A stretch of DNA of 49,331 bases from a bacterium (lineage in GTDB: Bacteria > Ratteibacteria > UBA8468 > B48-G9 > DTJG01): positions 1 to 49,331 of the forward strand of contig JAJYYV010000013.1 of assembly GCA_021800535.1 (NCBI GenBank), written 5' to 3'. Below, in pieces: positions 24,566 to 33,752 of the stretch. Made by a program: the position numbers and the translations under genes. The notes beneath the pieces are model-generated. The model was not told the origin of the DNA and did not search any database. It was given only the letters and a program-made list of their open reading frames with translations. The number at the start of each line of letters is the position of its first letter. Positions within the stretch are counted from its first letter, which is position 1.

Positions 24566-25705
24566 TCAGAAATCAGACTTTTTTATAGATTCGGAAAAAA
24601 CCTTTTTTAAAGGAACATTTTGTTCTATAGCAATTTTTTTACAGGATTCATATTCAGGAGATATATTTACAATATTTCCATTTAAATAAGAGAGTTTTAC
24701 AGGAATTTCCCCAAAAATTGTTTTTATGAATTTTATTTCCCTTTTTAAAGGATATCTTATTTCTTCTCTATATCTTATTCCAATACTTGAAGTTTCTTTA
24801 AAAATTATTTCCATCAATCTATCTTTTTTATCCGGAAAACATAGAATTTTTAAATTAAAAACAGGCCTTGACTTTTTTGTTATTCCCGGGAAAATTGATA
24901 CTTCAAGTGCTTGTTGTTCATAAAGTTTTTCTATCACATGTTCAAAAATTATAGGATTTGTATCATCTATAGATGTTTCAATAATTCCAATATTTTCAGA
25001 TGTATATTGAAAAGATTCTCCATAAGAAAAAACCACCATATCAGAAGGAATTTTTTCATTTGTTCCTGTTCCATAGGAAGTATCAATAGTTTTTATGGGA
25101 GGAGTATCTTTAAATTCATCTACTATACCTTTTATAATTGAAATACCCGTAGGAGTTGTAATTTCAAAAGGGACATCTTTAAAAATAACAGGTAATCCCT
25201 TTGATATTTCCATTGTGGCAGGAGCGGGCTGAGAAATTCCTACTGGAGAAGCATAAACTTTTTCAATTCCCAGAAACTCAAGAAGAATAACCACAGAAGT
25301 AATTTCTATAATAGCATCAGTTTGTCCTACCTGATGAAAATGAATTTTATCCAGGGGTTCTTTATGAATTTTAGATTCCGCCTGTGCAATGATATTAAAT
25401 ATTTTAAGTATTCTGGTTTTTATAGATTTCTTAAGACCACTTGTTTCAATTATTTTTTTTATTTCAAGATAAGAATTTGGTTTTTCCTTGTTTTTTAAAG
25501 ATATTATAAACTGATTAGATTCAAAATGATGATGAGAAGAAGGAAGTTCTCTTCTGACTGAAATAAATTTTAGTTCATATATATTGGGTAATACTATTTT
25601 TTTTAGTTCTTTTTCAAGATATTTATAATCAGATACACCTATAAGGCAAGCCGCAAGCATATCTCCGGCACAACCATTCTGTATATTAAAATAACCTGTT
25701 TTCAT
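24566..25705 (-). CDS. larC: Nickel pincer cofactor biosynthesis protein LarC
   Basis: 379 residues. Typical LarC opening: YFNIQNGCAGDMLAACLIGV, where the family has a D/N-GxxGDM motif; HHHFES, KIHFHQVGQTDAIIEI, SPVGISQP and ETSIDDTNP follow in order. LarC inserts nickel by a CTP-dependent reaction into the pincer nucleotide cofactor used by LarA-type racemases/epimerases. In other genomes larC is often with larB, larE or larA; none is in this window. It starts 6 bases after yajC ends. Aspartate of FD/DC-type first motif is replaced by asparagine (NIQNG), which is worth noting. Confidence 0.88.
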   Translation of the reverse strand: MKTGYFNIQNGCAGDMLAACLIGVSDYKYLEKELKKIVLPNIYELKFISVRRELPSSHHHFESNQFIISLKNKEKPNSYLEIKKIIETSGLKKSIKTRILKIFNIIAQAESKIHKEPLDKIHFHQVGQTDAIIEITSVVILLEFLGIEKVYASPVGISQPAPATMEISKGLPVIFKDVPFEITTPTGISIIKGIVDEFKDTPPIKTIDTSYGTGTNEKIPSDMVVFSYGESFQYTSENIGIIETSIDDTNPIIFEHVIEKLYEQQALEVSIFPGITKKSRPVFNLKILCFPDKKDRLMEIIFKETSSIGIRYREEIRYPLKREIKFIKTIFGEIPVKLSYLNGNIVNISPEYESCKKIAIEQNVPLKKVFSESIKKSDF

Positions 25706-25711
25706 TTTTGC

Positions 25712-25993
25712 TTAAGGAATGAATAGCTGAGAGATGGAAGATTTTACAACATCAACTTTTACATTTTCTGCGATTTTTAAAGAAACTATTTTCCCTTTAA
25801 TTTCTTCTATCTGTCCTATCATACCGCCAATTGTAATTACCTTATCGCCTCTTTTAAGATTATCTAATATTTCTCTTCTTTGTTTTTCTTTTCTCTGTTG
25901 GGGAAGAATTAAAAGAAAATAAAAAATCGCAAAGATAATAATCAGAGGCAAAAGACTTAAAAATCCCGCACTAAAATTTGGAGCTTGTCCCAT
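25712..25993 (-). CDS. yajC: Preprotein translocase accessory subunit YajC
   Basis: 93 residues with one N-terminal membrane helix (about 13-30, LPLIIIFAIFYFLLILPQQ) and the PQQRKEKQRREILDNLKRGDKVITIGGMIGQI motif that defines YajC. Partner of SecDF at the inner membrane. AGGAGA precedes the ATG. In many genomes tgt and yajC-secDF are adjacent; here tgt is 9 kb away and secDF is absent from the window. First gene of the run yajC-larC-valS-GH4. Confidence 0.94.
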   Translation of the reverse strand: MGQAPNFSAGFLSLLPLIIIFAIFYFLLILPQQRKEKQRREILDNLKRGDKVITIGGMIGQIEEIKGKIVSLKIAENVKVDVVKSSISQLFIP

Positions 25994-26013
25994 TTTTTTC
26001 TCCTATGGTTAAA

Positions 26014-26355
26014 TTACATTGCTCTTAATCCCACTTTTGTTTCAAGAGCCAATAATCTTTCTTTAATTTCTGAAGTAATCCTGACTTCCCTTTCAATGGC
26101 ATCTATTCTGTGGTCTAATCCATCTATTTTACTTTCCAGTCTCTCTATTTTTTTATCTAATCCTTCTATTTTATTATCCAGTCCTTTTATTTCTGCTTTT
26201 ACTCCATCTATTTTACTTTCCAATCCCTCTATTTTTCCTTCTAATCCTTCTTTTAATCCTGTAATTCTTTGTTCCAATCCATTTACCTGCCCCTCTAATT
26301 TTTCTATTTTGGGAGCAATCACTGTTTGTAAAAACTCTAATACTTTCATAGACAT
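26014..26355 (-). CDS. Small coiled-coil protein with heptad repeats
   Basis: 113 residues, almost wholly coiled coil from residue 15 to 105, with a seven-residue pattern K-I-x-G/R-L-x-x (KIEGLES, KIDGVKA, KIEGLDK, KIERLES, KIDGLDH). The DNA is repetitive at multiples of 21 bp; for example the same 20-mer occurs at 26119-26138 and 26203-26222, 84 bp apart. No signal peptide or membrane helix. AAGGAGA lies before the ATG. The function is unknown; such short proteins may oligomerise. It is followed by yajC 21 bases downstream. Confidence 0.7.
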   Translation of the reverse strand: MSMKVLEFLQTVIAPKIEKLEGQVNGLEQRITGLKEGLEGKIEGLESKIDGVKAEIKGLDNKIEGLDKKIERLESKIDGLDHRIDAIEREVRITSEIKERLLALETKVGLRAM

Positions 26356-26427
26356 ATTTTTTTCTCCTTAACTCTTATATTACCATATTATATTACATTA
26401 TCATAAATTTTAGTAATTAATATCAAT

Positions 26428-27897
26428 TCAGAAGTAATCTTCTGCTTTTTGAAATACATCAGGAATTTCTTTAGCATGTATTTTAAGAAGTTCTTTCCAT
26501 AAAGACTTTGCTCTCTGTGTATTTTGATAAACTGGATAAGCAAATAATGCTTCAGCAAAAATTTTAGGGTCAGAAGTCGCAATAGCATCACCAAGTAATG
26601 TCTGGTGTGTTGCCAAAGAACTGATAAGTCCATGAAAACAATCAGGAACTTCAAGGTCATGGTCCGGGTGAACACCTTCTTTATCTAAAAGCATTGAATA
26701 CTCCAAAACAGTCCTATCTTTAAATCCCTTTACTGCTCCTCTATTGGGAAAACTGGCAGCAAGCCATTGTTTTGAATTTCCTCCAACAGCAGTTATTACT
26801 GTTGCAATAGGGTCAGAAATATATGCCGCAAAATGGGGATTTTCCAAAGGGTCTTTTGCCCAAAAATCAGTATCCAGTTCTTTATCCAAATATGAACGAA
26901 ATTCCATATCCTGCTGTTGTCGTTCTTTCTCCTGATCTTTTGCCAATTTTTCTATCTGAGATACACTGGTTTTTTTATAGTATGCCAAATTTATATTACC
27001 AGCAATATATCCTCCTGCAACCTGAGATATACTGTCTGATTTATATTTATAATAATTTTTCATACTATAATTAAATATTTCTTCAAAGAAAATATGTGCC
27101 ATTCCATCCCACTCTGTTGAAAATATAATTATCCCAAATCTACGGCGCATTTCAGCTAACCATTTAAGGCTTTCGCGAACACTTTTATCTATACTTTTAA
27201 ATTTAGTAAGATGACAGGGCTGCCAACCTTTACGGTCTATAGATTCATCTATTAATTTATATATATCTTTATTCCTGTAAGCGCCTCTTAATATAAAACT
27301 ACAATGGTTAATACCTGCAACAGAAACCTTAAATTCATCAGAATATTCATCTTTATCAAAAATTAACCTGGTTAAATCCCACCTATGATTATTAATTCCA
27401 CTACAAACTCCAAGAGCCTTTATTTTTGTGTGATTATTAACCATACCACTATAAACCGCTACAGGATTTGCATGGGTAACCAACCACGCATCAGGACAAT
27501 ATTTTTCCATTTTTTTTGCAATGTTAAGTATAACAACTCCTCCGGTTAGAGACCTAAATGCTCCACTTAATGAAATCTGGTCTGAACCAATAAATCCCTT
27601 TTTAACAGAAGCCTCCTCACTTTGTCTGCACACCTTTAATGAACCAACAGGAAAACTAATACTGACTATGTCGGCTCCAGGTAGTGCTTTATCAAGATTA
27701 TCTGTCCATTTTATTTCACAATTAGTTCCGGCATATTCCGGAGTTTTCATAATAAGTCTTCCCACAGTTTCTGCTCTGGAAAGATTAAAATCAACAAGCC
27801 ATATTTTTCCATTCTGAAACAAACTTTTATCTTTCATTGCCGCTCTTACAATTGGTAAGGTTCTGAAGGAACCTCCACCTACAAAAACAATATTCAT
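26428..27897 (-). CDS. GH4-family glycosidase (divergent)
   Basis: 489 residues. It has the GH4 NAD-binding start MNIVFVGGGSFRTLPIVRA, the metal-ligand segments GVCSGINNHRWDL (Cys) and VAGINHCSFI (His), and a GG-x-IAGNI segment. It is only distantly similar to the other GH4 protein in the window: no extra C-terminal domain and a different signature around QISLSGAFR. A GGGGG ribosome-binding site precedes the ATG. Expected to be a cytoplasmic NAD+/Mn2+-dependent alpha-glycosidase; substrate unknown. It is downstream of the GH36-like gene and probably part of the same catabolic set. Confidence 0.82.
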   Translation of the reverse strand: MNIVFVGGGSFRTLPIVRAAMKDKSLFQNGKIWLVDFNLSRAETVGRLIMKTPEYAGTNCEIKWTDNLDKALPGADIVSISFPVGSLKVCRQSEEASVKKGFIGSDQISLSGAFRSLTGGVVILNIAKKMEKYCPDAWLVTHANPVAVYSGMVNNHTKIKALGVCSGINNHRWDLTRLIFDKDEYSDEFKVSVAGINHCSFILRGAYRNKDIYKLIDESIDRKGWQPCHLTKFKSIDKSVRESLKWLAEMRRRFGIIIFSTEWDGMAHIFFEEIFNYSMKNYYKYKSDSISQVAGGYIAGNINLAYYKKTSVSQIEKLAKDQEKERQQQDMEFRSYLDKELDTDFWAKDPLENPHFAAYISDPIATVITAVGGNSKQWLAASFPNRGAVKGFKDRTVLEYSMLLDKEGVHPDHDLEVPDCFHGLISSLATHQTLLGDAIATSDPKIFAEALFAYPVYQNTQRAKSLWKELLKIHAKEIPDVFQKAEDYF

Positions 27898-27934
27898 AAC
27901 AGCCCCCTTTTTTGTATAAAATTTATAAAATTTT

Positions 27935-28053
27935 GTAAATATTCAGTAAAAGATACGAATACATTAAATACTTTGTGCCTGAGTGTTGCAGTCTCCTATG
28001 TCAAGTATTATTTTGTGCCTACTTATTAATACAGGCTTCACTGAGTATTTTAC
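27935..28053. repeat. Element with GTAAATATTCAGT-type terminal repeats
   Basis: GTAAATATTCAGT (27935-27947) and, at the other end, ACTGAGTATTTTAC (28040-28053) are imperfect inverted repeats 119 bp apart in the gap between the GH36-like and GH4 genes. The same ends occur at 47198-47308. The interior has no ORF. Confidence 0.45.
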
Positions 28054-28061
28054 ATTTTTAT

Positions 28062-29768
28062 CTATGGTAAAAGAAGTGTTCTGATTTCATTAATTATTTC
28101 AGGTGTCACATCAGGGGATAATAATCTACCTATTTGTACAATCCCACCTGATTTTTTTACTCTGCGAATGGCTTCAGGAACAGATACAGGATTATAGTTG
28201 AAATGCGGAGCAACCCATACACCTGGCAGCATAATATCTGCCAATTTAAATCTATTAGAAAAGTATCTTAGATTTTTATCAAAACGTTCTTCTGTGTGAA
28301 CAGCAGTACAAAATTGTGCAAACATTGGGTTATATGGGGCATGAAGAATTCCTGAAGATGGCTTATAACGACGGGATATGCTGGTAATCATTTTCAGCAG
28401 ATGGTAATACGCATTTTCTTCTCCACGCCATGATATATCACCTTTTTGGGATTCAGGATAAATTTTTTCCAACAGAAAATCCAGCTTCAGTCCATCTATA
28501 TTCCAACACTCTGGTCCAGAACCAAACCAAAGTTCCAATTTTTCTTCTATCCATTCGCGAACTTCAGGATTACTATAATTAATAATCATCTCTTTATGCT
28601 TTTTAGTTGGACCAGCAGTAAATCCTTTTCTTTTAAGTACCTCAGCTGTAGGTTCTGTTAAAAATGGCGCCCACCATATAACAACCAAAAAACCTAATTC
28701 ATGTAAATAATCAATCAGTTTACGCATATCAGGAAATTTTTCTTTCATCAAATTCCAATCCCCTCTTTTGTCCTGCCACCCATCATCTATAATAATTGTC
28801 CCTATATTCAATTTATTTTTCCGAATAAAATCAGCTGCCTTTTCAACAAAGTTTTGTGTAAGAACATTCTTAATAACAGAATAATCCGGCTGACCTCCCT
28901 GGTCCTGAGTAAGAGCACTACCTGCAATACCCATCTGGTCCCCCCAGGTACAATACCATGGTCGTCTCCACATATTTTCCTCAGGAGTATAATGTTTTTC
29001 TATTACCAATCCATCATTGATTAAACTTTTATTGAAATTTTTATGGGCATGTTCTGGTATTAAATTATTTCCAAATTGCATCTGTAAACGCGGACCAGCA
29101 ATATTTTCTTTAGCATTAATTTTTAAAGGATCTTCCATCCCTCCATAATTAAATCTCCAGGATTCCACTTCTGCTTCTTTAAGATTAATCTCCATACCAT
29201 AATCCCCTGATATTTTTGTACCTCCAACTAATATACTTATTTTCCCATTGTAAAACAATATCCTGGGAGCAACAGGAACATATGTCCAATTATGACTTGC
29301 TGTTGAAAAATTAAAAATTTCAGGAGAATGCCATGTTCCATTCTCATGGTTATCACTTCCATGTTGGCCTGATAATGTATGAATCCTTTCACAATTCAAT
29401 TTACTTCCTTTAGGAACAATACTCCAACCTTGTAAATTATGCGGCTTATCTGCAGAATAGTTTGCATTGCAAATCAATCTATTATCTAAAAAATAAAAAT
29501 GATTTTGAAGATTAATCTGAACAGACCCTGTCATTTTGGCATGTACTAACCATGACAGAATACCAAAATTGTTTGTCTCTATTAACTGCCATGAATCAGG
29601 GATAAAACTACAACCGCTAATTTCCGGATATAATATAAATGGAACCTGACTTTTAAGAAATAATTTATATTTATTTCCTTGATTTAAGAAAAGATTAAAA
29701 CCCAATTCTGAAATTGAAAATTTATAATATTTATTATTAAATATTTTCATAGAAGTAAAATATAGCAT
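28062..29768 (-). CDS. GH36-like alpha-galactosidase family protein
   Basis: 568 residues, no signal peptide. The N-terminal half is beta-rich (supersandwich domain of GH36/melibiase). The TIM barrel begins near residue 295. NIGTIIIDDGWQDKRGDWN is the GH36/raffinose-synthase signature, and IDGLKLDFL carries the expected nucleophile Asp. The acid/base Asp should lie near the end in the ADIMLPGVWVAP region and cannot be assigned with certainty. Start ATG 29768; ATG 29750 is possible. Likely removes alpha-galactosyl or related residues inside the cell. It follows the UxaE-like gene on the same strand. Confidence 0.8.
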   Translation of the reverse strand: MLYFTSMKIFNNKYYKFSISELGFNLFLNQGNKYKLFLKSQVPFILYPEISGCSFIPDSWQLIETNNFGILSWLVHAKMTGSVQINLQNHFYFLDNRLICNANYSADKPHNLQGWSIVPKGSKLNCERIHTLSGQHGSDNHENGTWHSPEIFNFSTASHNWTYVPVAPRILFYNGKISILVGGTKISGDYGMEINLKEAEVESWRFNYGGMEDPLKINAKENIAGPRLQMQFGNNLIPEHAHKNFNKSLINDGLVIEKHYTPEENMWRRPWYCTWGDQMGIAGSALTQDQGGQPDYSVIKNVLTQNFVEKAADFIRKNKLNIGTIIIDDGWQDKRGDWNLMKEKFPDMRKLIDYLHELGFLVVIWWAPFLTEPTAEVLKRKGFTAGPTKKHKEMIINYSNPEVREWIEEKLELWFGSGPECWNIDGLKLDFLLEKIYPESQKGDISWRGEENAYYHLLKMITSISRRYKPSSGILHAPYNPMFAQFCTAVHTEERFDKNLRYFSNRFKLADIMLPGVWVAPHFNYNPVSVPEAIRRVKKSGGIVQIGRLLSPDVTPEIINEIRTLLLP

Positions 29769-29819
29769 CCATAAAATCTTCTGTCAATCAAAATAAATTA
29801 AGTATATAGAGAATATTTT

Positions 29820-31256
29820 TTAAATATCAATAAGTTTTAAATGTTTTAATAAATGTTGAGAGACCTGGTTATAATGCTCTTTTTCAAATTTAAAAAGTGT
29901 ATCATAAATTTCCCTGTGAAAAAATTTAAGAATAGACCCATATGTAATATGAATAAGCTGCCGGGTATCCGGTAATTCAAAAAGTTTTGGTAAATCATTA
30001 TCAGTGATGGTGTTAATATCAGGAATTTTTTTCATATCCATATGTACTACATATCCTATTCTGTCATGCTGAATATTTTCTATAGCACAGGCATAAATTT
30101 TACGATAAAGGGAAGGATTTGTAACAGCAATAGCTTTTACTGCCTGCAACCAGCTTGTTCCTGCTGTTTTAATATGGAAATTTTCAGCATATTTGTGAAT
30201 AAATGGATAAATAGCAAATTTATCACTTCCAGAATGAATACTTATCTTATATCCTCCAAAAAACTGGCATATTTCATTATGAAGACAAAATGATTCTGCA
30301 AATTCATTTACATCTCCTTTATAATCAATAGCCTTCTCAAATTCCCCAGGGAATTTAGGTGCTAAACTGGTTGGAAAAATCCCGTTCTTTCGCATATATT
30401 CTATCGCAAAAATATGATCTATTGGAGTTGTTGGTATTGAAATTTCATCTATAGAAATCTCAAAATCAAATTGGCTTTTTATCTGTTTTAAAAGAAAATA
30501 ACATTCAGCAGCAAATTTTAATCCATTTGCAAAAGTGATAATAACCCGTCTTGTTTCTGAATTTGTAAATTTATACACATTTTTACCAATAGCATATTCT
30601 TTATTTAAAAAAAATGTGTAAAGACTGTCAGCATTCGGAATGTTTTTCCAGTAAGCAATTTTTTCATCAGAGGTAAGCGATTGGGGATTTTTAATATAAT
30701 CAGAAAGATCTATAGTAAACATTGTATATCCAGCACTGGCTGCCTCATTTAAATTTTGTTTATCTTTTAAATGGTCCGCATCCGCACCATATCCTTCTGA
30801 ATATCCAGATTCAAAACAACCCCATACTGCATCATCCAAAACTTTCTGAAAAGTTCTTCCTGTTCTACTATTTTCCCTTACTGACTGCTGGGCAAAAACC
30901 GGGAATATATTTTTTCTTTTTATTACAGAAACATGGGCAGGGGTTGAAATACCAAGTCTATCCCCAAAACCAAAAGATATATTTTTCAAACATTTTATTG
31001 GAATAAGCCATGGGAAAAAATTTTTAATAATGCCGGCATTTATATTATTTAAAGGACATATCCTAATATCATCTTTAAAAATTTCACCATCAAATTCTTT
31101 ATAATTTTTCCCTTTTACTATCAAATATTTATTTCTGTTATTCCGGGCAATAGCAAAAAAATTTCCATTGCATTCTTTTAACGACTCAGGATATATTTGA
31201 TACTGAGAATCTAAATTATTAAATATTTCTTTAGAAATTTTGGGGTTCATTTTCAT
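29820..31256 (-). CDS. uxaE: Tagaturonate/fructuronate epimerase UxaE-like protein
   Basis: 478 residues. It shows the UxaE pattern I recognise: SFGFGDRLGISTPAHV, FAQQSVRENSRTGRTFQKVLDDAVWG and GYGADADHLK, followed by IDEISIPTTPIDH and a SIHSGSDKF segment with likely metal-binding histidines. UxaE interconverts D-tagaturonate and D-fructuronate, joining galacturonate and glucuronate catabolism. It starts 8 bases after the Gfo/Idh/MocA gene. No uxaC, uxaB or kduD is visible in the window, so the pathway is incomplete here. Family assignment is from memory of motifs, hence moderate certainty. Confidence 0.7.
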   Translation of the reverse strand: MKMNPKISKEIFNNLDSQYQIYPESLKECNGNFFAIARNNRNKYLIVKGKNYKEFDGEIFKDDIRICPLNNINAGIIKNFFPWLIPIKCLKNISFGFGDRLGISTPAHVSVIKRKNIFPVFAQQSVRENSRTGRTFQKVLDDAVWGCFESGYSEGYGADADHLKDKQNLNEAASAGYTMFTIDLSDYIKNPQSLTSDEKIAYWKNIPNADSLYTFFLNKEYAIGKNVYKFTNSETRRVIITFANGLKFAAECYFLLKQIKSQFDFEISIDEISIPTTPIDHIFAIEYMRKNGIFPTSLAPKFPGEFEKAIDYKGDVNEFAESFCLHNEICQFFGGYKISIHSGSDKFAIYPFIHKYAENFHIKTAGTSWLQAVKAIAVTNPSLYRKIYACAIENIQHDRIGYVVHMDMKKIPDINTITDNDLPKLFELPDTRQLIHITYGSILKFFHREIYDTLFKFEKEHYNQVSQHLLKHLKLIDI

Positions 31257-31263
31257 ATCAATA

Positions 31264-32508
31264 TTATTTTGGTCTATATTTATCCAATGGTACTAAATCT
31301 TTAATATATACAGGCTTACCCTCTTTTATGGAAATATTGGCTGCTGCCCCTATTAACACGGAAATAGCTCCATTATATGAACCTGCCATATGATTAAACG
31401 GGTCAGAATTCCACTCACGAAAAAGCATTTCCTGAAGTTTGTCATCACCACCACCATGACCGCTTAAGACTTTTGGAGCTATCCTTTCTTCTATTCTTCC
31501 TTGACGATCATAAAAAACAACAACATTGGCTGATTCCCCAACTTTTATCCCACTATGATATTCTGCTATCTCCATTCTGCCTTTTGCTCCATTTATAGAT
31601 ATTTTCAATCCTTCGTAAGGGCTATGTGCTATTAATGAATAACTTAAAAAAGCCCCCCCTTTATAACGGATGTTTAAACTCATTGTATCTTCTATATTTA
31701 TCTCATCTGAAAAAACACATCTGTCTCTTATATATCCATCTGCTTTCTCTGTGTCAAAATAAAAACTATTTAACCCCCCTGCAAATTTCTCAGAAGTTAT
31801 ATCAACAAAAAATTCACATGTTTTTTTATACTTACAGGTTAAACATCTTTCTCCTCTTTCCTCTCTTGTATGTCCATAAAATTTTAGTGCACCAAATGCC
31901 ATTACTACTTCAGGTTCATCCTCCAAAAACCAGTTTATTAAATCAAAATGATGCGTTGCTTTATGAACCAATAATCCTCCTGAATTCTCTTTAAGTCTGT
32001 GCCATCTGCGAAAATAATCTGCTCCATGACTGGTATCCAGCATCCATTCAAAATGTACATTAAAAATTTTACCTATTATACCGGACATAATTAATTCTTT
32101 AATATATGTCATATAAGGAGTAAATCTGTAATTAAAAGTTACAATTATTTTTTTCCCTGTTTTTTGTTCTGTTTCCAAAATAACATTACATTTTTCAGCA
32201 TCAATAGTCATAGGTTTTTCAGTAATTGCATCTAATCCTGCCTCTAATGACTTGATAATATAAAAATGATGGAATTTATCCACAGTCGTAATAATTGAAA
32301 CATCAGGTTTGGTTTCTTTTAACATTTTATCAAAATCAGTGTATATTTTACAGTCAAGCCCTGCTATTTCTCTGGCTTTTTCAGCCCTTAATGGATTGTT
32401 ATCCAATATTCCCACTATATCTGTTACATCATTGAATTTTTCCTTCATAGGTTTTGCATACATATAGATACCCCGTCCACCTGCTCCTATTAAAACATAT
32501 TTTTTCAT
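31264..32508 (-). CDS. Gfo/Idh/MocA-family oxidoreductase
   Basis: 414 residues. The N-terminal Rossmann domain has the start YVLIGAGGRGIYMYAKP, with DIVGILDNNPLRAEKAREI, and the conserved EKPMTIDAEKC (catalytic Lys in EKP) near residue 98. The C-terminal domain contains GGLLVHKATHHFDLINWF. Near residue 225 is a cysteine cluster (RCLTCKYKKTCEFF), which is unusual for the family. Expected to oxidise or reduce a sugar or uronate at the expense of NAD(P). It lies between the UroD-like gene and the UxaE-like gene. Substrate unknown. Confidence 0.85.
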   Translation of the reverse strand: MKKYVLIGAGGRGIYMYAKPMKEKFNDVTDIVGILDNNPLRAEKAREIAGLDCKIYTDFDKMLKETKPDVSIITTVDKFHHFYIIKSLEAGLDAITEKPMTIDAEKCNVILETEQKTGKKIIVTFNYRFTPYMTYIKELIMSGIIGKIFNVHFEWMLDTSHGADYFRRWHRLKENSGGLLVHKATHHFDLINWFLEDEPEVVMAFGALKFYGHTREERGERCLTCKYKKTCEFFVDITSEKFAGGLNSFYFDTEKADGYIRDRCVFSDEINIEDTMSLNIRYKGGAFLSYSLIAHSPYEGLKISINGAKGRMEIAEYHSGIKVGESANVVVFYDRQGRIEERIAPKVLSGHGGGDDKLQEMLFREWNSDPFNHMAGSYNGAISVLIGAAANISIKEGKPVYIKDLVPLDKYRPK

Positions 32509-32531
32509 TTATTTTTCTCCTGTATATTATT

Positions 32532-33659
32532 CTATAACCAACTAGTTAATTTTGCCAATAATCTACTATATTCCACAAAATTATTCCATGAAATATCCGA
32601 GGGAACTCCATGGTCACACATTGGTATATATCCACCATCTTTAAGTAAAAAAGAAACTACACGGTTTATTTCTTTTTCTAATACCAGACCGCCTTTAGCA
32701 ATTAATCTTTTATCAATTCCTCCCCTGTATGCCATTTTTTTCCCGAATCTCTTACGATATACAATCAGGTCATTCCCTGCGGCTATTTCTATAGGAGTAC
32801 AAACATTGAATCCTGCTTCAATCCATAATGGAATTAATTCACCAATATATCCATCTGAATCCATTTCTATAACAGGACAACCGGATTTTTTTATAATATC
32901 AAGCCAAAATTGCCAGGATGGTAAAAGAAATTCTTTAACCATATCCGGAGAAATCATACTTTTCTCCTTATAAGCCATATCTTCAGAAATAAGAACTCTG
33001 TCAGGAATAATTTCTGTTAAGATTGTTGTAAGCATTTTTGCCACAAAGTCTTTCCAGAAATTTATCATTTCCAAAACAAAATCCGGTTGTTCAGCCATAA
33101 AAATACAAAGATTTTCAAATCCGCACCACTCTCTTAACTGCCAGAAAGGACCAGCAAATCCAATAGAAAAAAGATAATCTCTATTACGAATACGACTGCA
33201 TTTTTCACTAAAATCTTTGGAAAGTCTATAGGGGTCATCCGGATTATACCGTAACTTCATTTTTTCCCAATCAGACTGGTTTTCAACAGGAAATTTATGC
33301 CATTTTCTTGTTACAAAATCTTTTGCCTGTTGTATATATGTATAATCATATTCATCAGAAATTTCTACAATTGCACCCATCCAATCCTGTATAAGATAAT
33401 GTCCATTTTTATGTTCCAGAACTTTTTCTTCAAATTTTGGTATCATTTGAAAAGAAATATCTATGTTTTCTATTTGACCTACAGACTCAGGTTTTATACC
33501 AAGGATTTCAAGTAAAAATTCATACCAATCCCTCTCAGATGGCAAACCTTCTTTATGCCATCTCTTTAGGGTAGATTCTCTTGGCCAGCCAGGGGTAAAC
33601 GGAATCTTATCCGGTTTTCCAAATAATACAGTTTCAATAAATCTTTCTCTCTCTGTCAT
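32532..33659 (-). CDS. UroD-family protein (methyltransferase-like), B
   Basis: 375 residues with the UroD fold seen in uroporphyrinogen decarboxylases and in MtaA/MtbA cobamide methyltransferases. It lacks the decarboxylase N-terminal signature. The region where MtaA-type enzymes carry the zinc ligand H-x-C reads VIEMDSDGYIGELIPLWIEAG, and the C-terminal segment has GGYIPMCDHGVPSDISWNN. This DSDG/GGIDKR subtype is common beside sugar-catabolic genes in Planctomycetes-like genomes. Not heme synthesis: no other heme gene is present. Function unproven; possibly methyl transfer involving a corrinoid protein. AGG precedes ATG. Confidence 0.8.
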   Translation of the reverse strand: MTERERFIETVLFGKPDKIPFTPGWPRESTLKRWHKEGLPSERDWYEFLLEILGIKPESVGQIENIDISFQMIPKFEEKVLEHKNGHYLIQDWMGAIVEISDEYDYTYIQQAKDFVTRKWHKFPVENQSDWEKMKLRYNPDDPYRLSKDFSEKCSRIRNRDYLFSIGFAGPFWQLREWCGFENLCIFMAEQPDFVLEMINFWKDFVAKMLTTILTEIIPDRVLISEDMAYKEKSMISPDMVKEFLLPSWQFWLDIIKKSGCPVIEMDSDGYIGELIPLWIEAGFNVCTPIEIAAGNDLIVYRKRFGKKMAYRGGIDKRLIAKGGLVLEKEINRVVSFLLKDGGYIPMCDHGVPSDISWNNFVEYSRLLAKLTSWL

Positions 33660-33752
33660 TATATTTTTTCCTGTGAACTACGCGATATTTTATCATATAT
33701 TATTATAAAAATATAACGATTTATTATTTGTCCTTCAAAAACTTCTTGTTTT

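Noticed and set aside
25985-26371. 128-codon plus-strand frame with repeats
   Set aside because: It is the shadow of the minus-strand coiled-coil gene, whose 21-bp repeats keep several frames open. The other strand has the ribosome-binding site and heptads.
26388-26675. 95-codon minus-strand frame overlapping the GH4 gene
   Set aside because: Lies in another frame of the 3' end of the GH4 gene, with no recognisable domain.
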